Source of the DNA: Bacteroidota bacterium
GTDB lineage: Bacteria > Bacteroidota > Bacteroidia > Bacteroidales > JAKIYJ01
Assembly (NCBI GenBank): GCA_022708585.1
Contig: JAKIYJ010000011.1
Location: forward strand, 1-14,849
Length of the DNA: 14,849 bases
Direction: 5' to 3'
How positions within the stretch are numbered: the first letter of the stretch is position 1; the number at the start of each line of letters is the position of its first letter. Positions 1-6,143 of this stretch are shown one piece after another. Both the position numbers and the translations under genes were made by a program. The notes beneath the pieces are model-generated. The model had not been told where the DNA came from and searched no databases. It saw only the letters and a program-made list of their open reading frames with translations.

Positions 1-60
1 TAATGACATAACTGTTATTTTTCATAACACAGGAAGTAAAGTTCAGACAGGATAAAAATG

Positions 61-68
61 TAATTTTG
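61..68 (+). promoter_or_regulatory. Candidate Bacteroidota -7 promoter box of the CDF efflux gene
   Basis: TAATTTTG matches the Bacteroidota -7 consensus TAnnTTTG exactly. No clear TTG -33 box sits at the usual distance; the nearest resemblance is TTC at 42-44. A start site a few bases downstream would fall at or next to the ATG at 75, giving a leaderless or near-leaderless mRNA. A chance match in AT-rich DNA is possible. Confidence 0.3.
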
Positions 69-74
69 CAAATT

Positions 75-968
75 ATGAATCATACTCACTTATTTAATTA
101 TGATATTAATTTGAACAATTCATTTAGAATAGGAATTGTTATTAATATTGTTTTTATAGTTATTGAGGTCTTATATGGATATTTTTCCAATTCTATGGCA
201 TTGATTGCAGATGCAGGTCATAACACAAGTGACGTATTGGCATTAATTTTTTCTTGGGCAGCTGTTAATATTTCACGGCGTAAGCCTACATTAAAATTTA
301 CTTATGGGTTTAGGCGTTCTACTATTTTGATTGCCGTATTTAATACAATATTGCTATTAGCTGCTATGATTTTTATACTATTTGAAACCATAAGAAAACT
401 CAATAATCCATTACCAATAAAAACAAATAGTGTTATTATAGTTGCCTTCATTGGAATTTTGGTAAACGGAATTACTGCATTACTTTTTATGAAAGGGAAA
501 TCGCGCGATTTAAACATCAAAAGTGCCTTCATACATTTTGTAGCCGATACACTTATCTCATTTGGTGTTGTGGTAGCAGGTGTCATAATTGCATTTACAG
601 GACTTGTCTGGGTAGATTCATTGGTTTCTTTTCTTATTATCTCGGTAATTCTTTACAATGTGTATCATTTATTAAAAGATTCACTGAATCTTGCTCTTGA
701 TGCAGTTCCAGAAAACATAAATATTAAGGATGTACAAAAATATTTTTTATCAATAAAAGAGGTAAGCAGTGTTCATGATTTACATATATGGGCATTGGGT
801 ACTACTGATACAGCATTAACAGTTCATCTTTCTACAAACCAACAAACAGATATAACTTTTGTAACAACAATTCAGCATCAATTGAATGAAAAATTTAATA
901 TAGAACATGCGACTATTCAAGTTGAATATGGAGATGGTAAAATGGAATGCGAAAATAATTGTAATTAA
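75..968 (+). CDS. Cation diffusion facilitator family Zn2+/heavy-metal efflux transporter
   Basis: Inner-membrane antiporter predicted to export Zn2+ or similar divalent cations in exchange for protons. From the ATG at 75 the protein is 297 aa, normal for the family, with about six hydrophobic segments between residues 18 and 195 and a cytoplasmic ferredoxin-like C-terminal domain (VHDLHIWALG, around residues 235-244). The two metal-site motifs are visible: H49-xxx-D53 in ADAGHNTSD (TM2) and H154-xxx-D158 in HFVAD (TM5). The HxxxD pairing is typical of the CzcD/ZitB/ZnT-type subgroup. An in-frame TTG at 66 would add three residues, but it lies inside a perfect TAnnTTTG -7 box (61-68), so ATG 75 is preferred. 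There is no Shine-Dalgarno. The gene is followed ten bases after its stop by a terminator hairpin. The family assignment is firm; the metal is inferred. Confidence 0.93.
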   Translation: MNHTHLFNYDINLNNSFRIGIVINIVFIVIEVLYGYFSNSMALIADAGHNTSDVLALIFSWAAVNISRRKPTLKFTYGFRRSTILIAVFNTILLLAAMIFILFETIRKLNNPLPIKTNSVIIVAFIGILVNGITALLFMKGKSRDLNIKSAFIHFVADTLISFGVVVAGVIIAFTGLVWVDSLVSFLIISVILYNVYHLLKDSLNLALDAVPENINIKDVQKYFLSIKEVSSVHDLHIWALGTTDTALTVHLSTNQQTDITFVTTIQHQLNEKFNIEHATIQVEYGDGKMECENNCN

Positions 969-978
969 AATCTTAAGC

Positions 979-996
979 CCACTCTGAAAAGAGTGG
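979..996. terminator. Bidirectional terminator hairpin between convergent genes
   Basis: CCACTC and GAGTGG form a perfect 6-bp stem around the loop TGAAAA. It lies in the 39-bp gap between the CDF gene (+, stop at 968) and the LuxE-like gene (-, stop at 1008), where a shared terminator is expected. Flanking DNA is AT-rich without a long T-run on the + side; on the - side the transcript would continue into a T-rich stretch. Its flank ATTGAATCC(A)CTCT, read on -, matches the end of the MITE-like element at 5693 with one mismatch. Confidence 0.65.
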
Positions 997-1007
997 ATTC
1001 AATAATA

Positions 1008-2012
1008 TTATATTATAAGTTGATTACATCCTCTTATCTCACTTGAATCGGTTCTCCCAAGTATTTTAAAATTATTGTCTGTTATAATTTCGCACAAATC
1101 CTGAGTTGCTATAAAAGAACAGGAATAAATATTCGCCAGGTCAATAATATTTAAAACCCCCTGTCCATTATCCTTTAACTCACTCAGGGGATCATCGGTA
1201 TCTCTTATAAACATTCGCATCCAAGGGGGGCAGGAAAATATCTCATCTCCTTTTGAATAAGCCTGTGAGTTTAATTCTGTCATCCCATATTCTGAATGAA
1301 TTTTAGAAACTTTAAAATAAGAACACAGTAAATAATGCAGTTCTTTTCTTATTAATTCTTTTTTTCTTCCTTTCATTCCTCCTGTTTCCATCACAATCAT
1401 ATTGTGCAGGTCCGGCTTATATTTTTCAGCAAAATCAAGCAATGCATAACTAACTCCAAAAAGTATGGTTGTTTTATCATCATTTTGAAGTTTATTTAAA
1501 GTATTATATAAATCATCTGTATTATGTAAAAAGAAACCGCTATAAGGACTATGACTTAATTTAATTAGTTTATCAATCATATATATCAGACTTGAACTGT
1601 TATTTTCAAGATATGAAGGCAGTAGAGCAAGAATATTATAATTATATGGGTTCCCATAAAAAAGAGTAAAGCAATTGATAAAACTTTTTTCATATAATGC
1701 AACATCTGCTATATAATGCAATGACTTTTGTAAAGAAGTTGTACCACTGCTTTCAAATATAATGTCAACTGATTCGTTTTGACATATAACTTTTTGAGTC
1801 TTAAAAAATTCAATTGGCAAAAAAGGAATTTCCTTTATATTTTTTATATCTTCCTTTTTAATTTTTAATTGTTGTAAAAAATTTGAATATACTGGATTGT
1901 TATCAGCCTGATATTGAAATATTTTTAAAGATATTTCGTTAAATTCTTCACAATAATTAATATCAAAAATCTCGTTTTGTAATTTTTTTATTTCATCTTT
2001 TTTTGCTATCAT
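1008..2012 (-). CDS. LuxE-like acyl-adenylating enzyme (acyl-protein synthetase family)
   Basis: A 334-aa protein of the LuxE/PaaK-like branch of the adenylate-forming (ANL) superfamily. Such enzymes activate a carboxylic acid with ATP to an acyl-AMP and pass it to a thiol. Motifs visible: the phosphate-binding loop ESSGTTS (residues 87-93), EYGMTELNSQ (241-250, the adenine/Mg motif) and GRTDSSEIRGCN (319-330, the hinge region). The protein ends four residues later (QLII), so it lacks the mobile C-terminal subdomain and catalytic lysine of full-length acyl-CoA ligases, as LuxE does. No luxCDAB, reductase or carrier-protein gene is nearby, so substrate and acceptor are unknown. It is convergent with the CDF gene and divergent from the lipoprotein gene, 68 bp away. 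The fold assignment is strong; the physiological role is not known. Confidence 0.82.
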   Translation of the reverse strand: MIAKKDEIKKLQNEIFDINYCEEFNEISLKIFQYQADNNPVYSNFLQQLKIKKEDIKNIKEIPFLPIEFFKTQKVICQNESVDIIFESSGTTSLQKSLHYIADVALYEKSFINCFTLFYGNPYNYNILALLPSYLENNSSSLIYMIDKLIKLSHSPYSGFFLHNTDDLYNTLNKLQNDDKTTILFGVSYALLDFAEKYKPDLHNMIVMETGGMKGRKKELIRKELHYLLCSYFKVSKIHSEYGMTELNSQAYSKGDEIFSCPPWMRMFIRDTDDPLSELKDNGQGVLNIIDLANIYSCSFIATQDLCEIITDNNFKILGRTDSSEIRGCNQLII

Positions 2013-2080
2013 TTTATTTAATGTGTATTTTTACATTTTATAATGCAATACTATAATTTTTAATCTGAATATCATCAAAA

Positions 2081-2599
2081 ATGCTAAAAATTTTTCACCT
2101 AAGATTAAAATTATTTTTTATAATAATTTTGTTAATGATATTAACTTCTTGCATTAAATCGGATGATAAATATTCTGAGATTCCTCATATTGAATTTGTG
2201 AGTTTTACCAAAATAAATAACGGTTCTAATATTGACAATCAAGGAATTATGAAAATATTCTTTACCGATGGTGATGGTGATATTGGGCTTGACAAAGGCG
2301 ATACTTTTGGCAGATTTCATCCTGACAGTATTTATTACAATAATTTTTTTATTAAGTATTTTGAAAAACAAAATGGAATAATTAAAGAAGTTGAAACCAA
2401 ATTTTCGAATAATGCCCGTATTCCTATGCTAACTCCACAAGGTAAAAATAAAACTCTAAAAGGTGAAATAGAGATAACTTTATTTATTAATAATCCTTTA
2501 AGCATATACGATACCATATTATTTGAAGCATATATTGTAGATCGGGCACTTCATAAAAGTAACACTATACGTACTCCTGAAATCAAGGTAAATAAATAA
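2081..2599 (+). CDS. Predicted lipoprotein of unknown function with Asp-rich (DGDGD) loop
   Basis: A 172-aa protein not assigned to a named family. Residues 1-23 are a basic then strongly hydrophobic signal sequence ending in the lipobox LTSC, with C24 as the lipidated residue. This predicts processing by signal peptidase II and anchoring to a membrane facing the periplasm or surface. The mature part has a notable loop DGDGDIGLDKGD (63-74), with acidic residues at alternating positions as in EF-hand or dockerin-type Ca2+ loops, although position 6 is Ile rather than Gly. The rest alternates polar and hydrophobic residues, suggesting a beta-rich domain, possibly Ig-like. It is transcribed divergently from the LuxE-like gene and lies 69 bp before the response-regulator gene; a functional link to either is not shown. 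No promoter box was identified. Coding status is supported by the intact signal peptide and full-length frame. Confidence 0.75.
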   Translation: MLKIFHLRLKLFFIIILLMILTSCIKSDDKYSEIPHIEFVSFTKINNGSNIDNQGIMKIFFTDGDGDIGLDKGDTFGRFHPDSIYYNNFFIKYFEKQNGIIKEVETKFSNNARIPMLTPQGKNKTLKGEIEITLFINNPLSIYDTILFEAYIVDRALHKSNTIRTPEIKVNK

Positions 2600-2668
2600 A
2601 ATATTTTGCTTAAAAATCAATATTAATCCATAAGATTCTATAAATTAACTATAAAAGAATATTATATA

Positions 2669-3370
2669 ATGGAAAATAATACATGGAAAATATTAATTGT
2701 TGATGATGAACCTGACGTATTGGAGTTTTTAGGATATAATCTTGAAAAGGAAGGGTATTCAGTGTTTAAGGCTGCTGATGGGAAACAGGCTGTAAAAGTA
2801 GCAGGTAAAGAACTTCCTCATCTTATAATCCTTGATGTTATGATGCCAGGACAGGATGGTTTTGAAACCTGCCGTATTTTAAGGCAAATTCCTGAATTAA
2901 AAAATGTTTTGATTATATTTCTTTCTGCTCGTTCCGAAGATTATGCACAAATTGAAGGGCTTGATTCAGGAGCTGATGACTATATTGGCAAGCCTGTTAA
3001 ACTTTCAGTACTTAAAAGTAAGATAAAAGCTCTCTTACGTAGAGTTACTACTTTTGACAATAATGAAATCGCAGAGATAATAAATATTTCGGACATATAT
3101 ATGGATAGAGAAAAACATATTTTCCAAAAATCTGGTAAAACGATAAATCTATCAAAAAAAGAATTTGATTTGCTGTTTCTTTTGCTTTCACATCCCGATA
3201 AGGTTTTTACCAGAAATGAAATTTTCAGAAAAGTATGGGATAATGATGTTATTGTTGGTGATAGAACTGTTGACGTACATATTAGAAGAATTAGAGAAAA
3301 AACCGGTATTCCAAATATTTATACTGTTAAAGGTATAGGATATAAATTTAATTGTAATGAAGAATTATAG
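2669..3370 (+). CDS. OmpR/PhoB-type response regulator
   Basis: A 233-aa two-domain transcription factor. The N-terminal receiver domain (about residues 7-120) has the acidic pair D12-D13, the phospho-acceptor D56 (ILDVMMPGQDG), the switch Ser S86 (FLSAR) and the invariant K108 (GKP). The C-terminal winged-helix DNA-binding domain (about 135-230) has the recognition-helix region VGDRTVDVHIRRIREK and the wing motif VKGIGYKF. All catalytic receiver residues are present. The gene overlaps the downstream kinase gene by 14 bases, so the two are translationally coupled and form a cognate pair. The domain order and the partner resemble PhoB/PhoR, but no phosphate-uptake genes are nearby, so the signal is unassigned. 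Confidence 0.95.
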   Translation: MENNTWKILIVDDEPDVLEFLGYNLEKEGYSVFKAADGKQAVKVAGKELPHLIILDVMMPGQDGFETCRILRQIPELKNVLIIFLSARSEDYAQIEGLDSGADDYIGKPVKLSVLKSKIKALLRRVTTFDNNEIAEIINISDIYMDREKHIFQKSGKTINLSKKEFDLLFLLLSHPDKVFTRNEIFRKVWDNDVIVGDRTVDVHIRRIREKTGIPNIYTVKGIGYKFNCNEEL

Positions 3371-4400
3371 TCCTAAACGTATTGCTTTACTTAATGCAGC
3401 ACTTGTTTCAGTTTTTTTTTGTGCCTTGTATTTTTTTATCTTAATTGGTAGAACCGATTTCAATTTTATTTTATTTCTTGTCTCCTTTACAAGTTTATTT
3501 CTATTTACTTATTTTATTTCTTATTATCTTGTTAATAATTTTATTTATAACAGAATCAGAATCATATATAAAACTATAAATAAATTTCTTACTAATGATG
3601 AAAGTAAAATACAACTTCCAAAACATAATTCCGATTATATTGAACAGGTTAATAATGAAGTTATACGATGGGTTCAGGATAAAACAGCCGAAATTGACAA
3701 CTTGAAAAAAATGGAAGTGTACAGACGCGAATTTTTAGGTAATGTGTCTCACGAATTGAAAACTCCAATTTTTAATATTCAGGGGTATATTTTAACTTTA
3801 TTGGAAGGTGGTATTAATGATCCTGCAATAAACATAAAATATCTACAAAGAGTAGAATATAGTGTAAACAGTCTTATTTCAATTATTGAGGACCTTGAAA
3901 CTATTTCTACTCTCGAAAGTGGAGAATGTAAACTTAATAAAACAAAATTTAATTTAACTGAATTGTGTTACGAGGTTGCTGATGTACTTGAAGTAAAAGC
4001 AAATAATAAATTTATCAGTATTATTATTGATGCTGAAAATGATAGAACCATTAATGTTTTTGCCGATAGAGAAAAAATTAAACAGGTGCTGATAAATCTT
4101 GTTGACAACAGCATCAAATACGGTAAATCAGGAGGAAAAACCGAGATTGATTTTTTTGATATGGACAAAAATGTGCTTGTAGAAATTGCTGATAATGGCA
4201 TAGGAATTACGCAGGAAAATATCTCAAGAATTTTTGAACGTTTTTACAGAGTAGATAAAAGCAGGTCAAGAGAATATGGGAATACCGGTTTGGGGTTAGC
4301 AATAGTAAAACATATTCTGGAAGCTCACGGGCAAAGAATTAACGTAAGCAGTACGCCTGGCAAAGGGACTACTTTTACTTTTACCTTAAAAAAATCATAA
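3357..4400 (+). CDS. Membrane sensor histidine kinase (PhoR-like)
   Basis: A 347-aa kinase that should autophosphorylate and donate phosphate to the adjoining regulator. Two hydrophobic helices (about residues 8-30 and 35-60) are separated by only a few residues, so there is essentially no periplasmic sensor domain. A cytoplasmic linker leads to the dimerisation/H-box FLGNVSHELKTP with phospho-acceptor H132. The HATPase_c domain is complete: N-box with N251 (LVDNSIKYG), G1 box DNGIGI (279-284), F-box FERFYRVD (293-300) and G2 box GNTGLGLAIV (from 308). The ATG at 3357 lies inside the end of the regulator gene. Lack of a recognisable sensor suggests that the membrane segment or a partner protein carries the signal. 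The stimulus is unknown. Confidence 0.95.
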   Translation: MKNYSPKRIALLNAALVSVFFCALYFFILIGRTDFNFILFLVSFTSLFLFTYFISYYLVNNFIYNRIRIIYKTINKFLTNDESKIQLPKHNSDYIEQVNNEVIRWVQDKTAEIDNLKKMEVYRREFLGNVSHELKTPIFNIQGYILTLLEGGINDPAINIKYLQRVEYSVNSLISIIEDLETISTLESGECKLNKTKFNLTELCYEVADVLEVKANNKFISIIIDAENDRTINVFADREKIKQVLINLVDNSIKYGKSGGKTEIDFFDMDKNVLVEIADNGIGITQENISRIFERFYRVDKSRSREYGNTGLGLAIVKHILEAHGQRINVSSTPGKGTTFTFTLKKS

Positions 4401-4406
4401 ATTCCT

Positions 4407-4414
4407 TACCTTTG
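4407..4414 (+). promoter_or_regulatory. Candidate -7 promoter box of the U32-family gene
   Basis: TACCTTTG matches the Bacteroidota TAnnTTTG box and lies 25 bases before the ATG at 4439, in the only 38 bases separating the gene from the kinase. No convincing TTG -33 box is seen at the normal spacing. It suggests that the U32 gene has its own promoter besides any read-through from the two-component pair. Confidence 0.4.
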
Positions 4415-4438
4415 CATAAATATCATTAAGTTCATTTT

Positions 4439-5677
4439 ATGTCAGGCAAATTTGAAATAATGGCTCCTGTTGGCTCTATGGAATCATTGATAGCTGCTAT
4501 ACAGGGAGGAGCTGATTCTGTGTATTTTGGTGCAGGAAATCTTAATATGCGTTCGCGGTCCTCTGCTAATTTTTCTGTCGAAGATATTGCCCAAATATCT
4601 GAAATATGTGATAAAAATAATATTAAATCATACCTTGCCCTTAATACAGTTTTGTATGATGAAGATTTACCAGTAGCAAAGGAAATAATAATGAAATCAA
4701 AACAGGCAGGCATATCCGCTGTGATTGTTTCTGACATTTCTATGATTACATTTGCCGCTCAAAATAATATTGACGTTCATATTTCAACTCAATGCAATAT
4801 TACAAATATTGAAACCATTAGATTTTATGCCCGTTATGCTAATGTGATGGTACTTGCACGTGAACTTACCTTACCACAAATAAAAACTGTAGCACAAACA
4901 ATTGACAGGGAAAATATTACAGGTCCTTCTGGGCAAAAAGTTAAAATCGAAATTTTTGCCCATGGGGCCCTATGTATGGCGGTCTCCGGCAGATGCTATC
5001 TTAGTCTCCATACTTTTAACTCTTCCGCTAACAGAGGTGCCTGCTATCAGCCTTGTCGTCATTCCTATAAAGCCGTAGCCGTTGATGACAGCTTTAGCTT
5101 TCAGGTTGACAATCCTTATATTTTTTCACCCAAAGATCTTTGTACTATTGGTTTTCTTGATAAAATCAGTGATTGCGGAGTGTCTATACTTAAAATTGAA
5201 GGCAGGGGACGTTCTCCTGAATATGTTAAAACCGTTACCGAATGTTATAAACAGGCCGCCAAAGCCATTGAAAATGGTACTTATAATATTCAAAAAATCA
5301 AAGAATGGGAAAATAAACTTAAAACTGTTTATAACCGTGGCTTCTGGGATGGATATTATTTTGGAAGAAAAACAGGAGAATGGACCGAAATATCTGGCTC
5401 GCAGGCAACAAGAAAAAAAATATTTATAGGCAAAATTGATAATTATTTTTCTGATATTGGTGTTGCTCAACTGCATATTGAAACGGGAACTTTACAGAAA
5501 AATGATGAGATAGTTATACAGGGGAAAACAACAGGAGTTGTGGAAATGATGCTACAGAAAATTGTTGTCGATGAATTAACAGATGTTGTGGCAAATAAAG
5601 GCGATGACTGCACTTTTAAAACAAATATTCCAGTAAGAAAAGGTGATAAAGTTTATAAGTACATTAAGTCTCAATAA
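4439..5677 (+). CDS. U32-family protein, probable tRNA 5-hydroxyuridine synthase subunit (TrhP-like)
   Basis: A 412-aa U32 ('collagenase-like peptidase') protein. The signature around residues 171-206 is clear: EIFAHGALCMAVSGRCYLS followed by NRGACYQPCRHSY. C179, C186, C202 and C235 (in SPKDLC) are the likely ligands of an iron-sulfur cluster, with C206 an additional cysteine. The N-terminal TIM-barrel-like part starts APVGSMESLIAAIQGGADSVYFG. A C-terminal beta domain (about 330-412) matches the longer U32 members. Characterised relatives of this size (E. coli TrhP/YegQ; B. subtilis TrhP1/TrhP2) help form 5-hydroxyuridine at tRNA wobble position 34 using prephenate; RlhA modifies 23S rRNA. 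TrhP is preferred on length and architecture. The older name 'peptidase' is probably misleading. The stretch 4960-5250 is visibly richer in G/C-ending codons than its surroundings. Confidence 0.85.
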   Translation: MSGKFEIMAPVGSMESLIAAIQGGADSVYFGAGNLNMRSRSSANFSVEDIAQISEICDKNNIKSYLALNTVLYDEDLPVAKEIIMKSKQAGISAVIVSDISMITFAAQNNIDVHISTQCNITNIETIRFYARYANVMVLARELTLPQIKTVAQTIDRENITGPSGQKVKIEIFAHGALCMAVSGRCYLSLHTFNSSANRGACYQPCRHSYKAVAVDDSFSFQVDNPYIFSPKDLCTIGFLDKISDCGVSILKIEGRGRSPEYVKTVTECYKQAAKAIENGTYNIQKIKEWENKLKTVYNRGFWDGYYFGRKTGEWTEISGSQATRKKIFIGKIDNYFSDIGVAQLHIETGTLQKNDEIVIQGKTTGVVEMMLQKIVVDELTDVVANKGDDCTFKTNIPVRKGDKVYKYIKSQ

Positions 5678-5692
5678 TTTTTCAATAAATAT

Positions 5693-5835
5693 ATTGAATC
5701 CGCTCTGAAAAGTCACTTCTATTTTGAATCATTTTTTTGATAAAACAAATTAATTAAATTCATAGATAAATTAATTAAAAATATAGATAAATTTAATTAT
5801 AATTTGATTTATAGACTTTTCGGAATGGCTCAATT
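5693..5835. mobile_element. MITE-like element, copy 1 (143 bp)
   Basis: The ends are imperfect inverted repeats. The left end 5693-5714 (ATTGAATCCGCTCTGAAAAG plus TC) and the reverse complement of 5814-5835 agree at about 15 of 22 positions, including the inner eight. The interior is very AT-rich with a duplicated block (5762-5777 and 5783-5799). The reverse complement aligns along most of its length with 13023-13167, which is 145 bp and has the same type of ends; 5778-5799 is an exact 22-base reverse complement of 13059-13080. There is no coding capacity. It sits 16 bases after the U32 stop codon, so it may also serve as a transcription terminator. Homology between copies is supported by matching length, ends and core, but AT richness weakens any single match. 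Confidence 0.55.
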
Positions 5836-5868
5836 ATTAATCTGTCATTTCAATTTAGGTCCCACCCA

Positions 5869-5911
5869 CATAATTAGAGTTTGTCCATAAAGTCAAGAGT
5901 TTGTCCATAAA
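5869..5911 (+). repeat. Tandem 20-bp repeat; left module of the dispersed composite repeat
   Basis: Two adjacent 20-base units (5872-5891 and 5892-5911) share the exact block AGAGTTTGTCCATAAA. The stretch 5869-5904 matches 13241-13276 at 34 of 36 positions, so the same sequence is found next to the MITE-like copy in both places. It resembles a terminal piece of an insertion sequence, but no transposase or second end is present here. Confidence 0.7.
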
Positions 5912-5978
5912 TCAAACCTTTCACGAACAACAGTTTTATTAATTGGTGGAATAGCAGATGCCCGACTGAATTTTTTTG

Positions 5979-5986
5979 TATCTTTG
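5979..5986 (+). promoter_or_regulatory. Candidate -7 promoter box for the outer-membrane protein/amidohydrolase unit
   Basis: TATCTTTG is an exact match to TAnnTTTG. It lies 157 bases before the ATG at 6144, implying a leader of roughly 150 nt if used. No clear TTG at the expected -33 spacing. The boxed sequence begins 68 bases after the tandem repeat, so repeat insertion may have set the upstream limit of this promoter. Confidence 0.35.
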
Positions 5987-6143
5987 TTTATAGTTGCAAA
6001 TTTAATATTCGATATAAATTTATAACTTAATGACAATACTCGGATTTTGTCCACGTTTTCTATTTAAATTTTGTCAATCAATAATGAAAAAATGTATTAC
6101 ATTAGCGTTATTTTTAATTAAAATAAATCATTGTTAAAATAAA

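Larger units (their letters stand above)
5678..6143. other. 466-bp non-coding gap with repeats and a candidate promoter
   Basis: No credible gene. It holds a MITE-like element (5693-5835), a tandem and dispersed repeat module (5869-5911), a TAnnTTTG box (5979-5986) and an AT-rich leader before the ATG at 6144. A very short frame at 6084-6137 (17 codons) was seen but not accepted as a gene. Confidence 0.7.

Noticed and set aside
66..74. TTG start codon adding three residues to the CDF transporter
   Set aside because: It overlaps a perfect -7 promoter box, and ATG 75 gives the usual N-terminus; TTG starts are less likely.
5126..5476. 116-aa frame on the - strand inside the U32 gene, and similar long antisense frames
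   Set aside because: They overlap firmly identified genes in other frames and show no domain, signal peptide or start context of their own.
6084..6137. Seventeen-codon frame (MKKCITLALF...) before the large envelope protein gene
   Set aside because: It looks like a signal-peptide start, but it is too short and in very AT-rich DNA. There is no ribosome binding site and no comparison is available.
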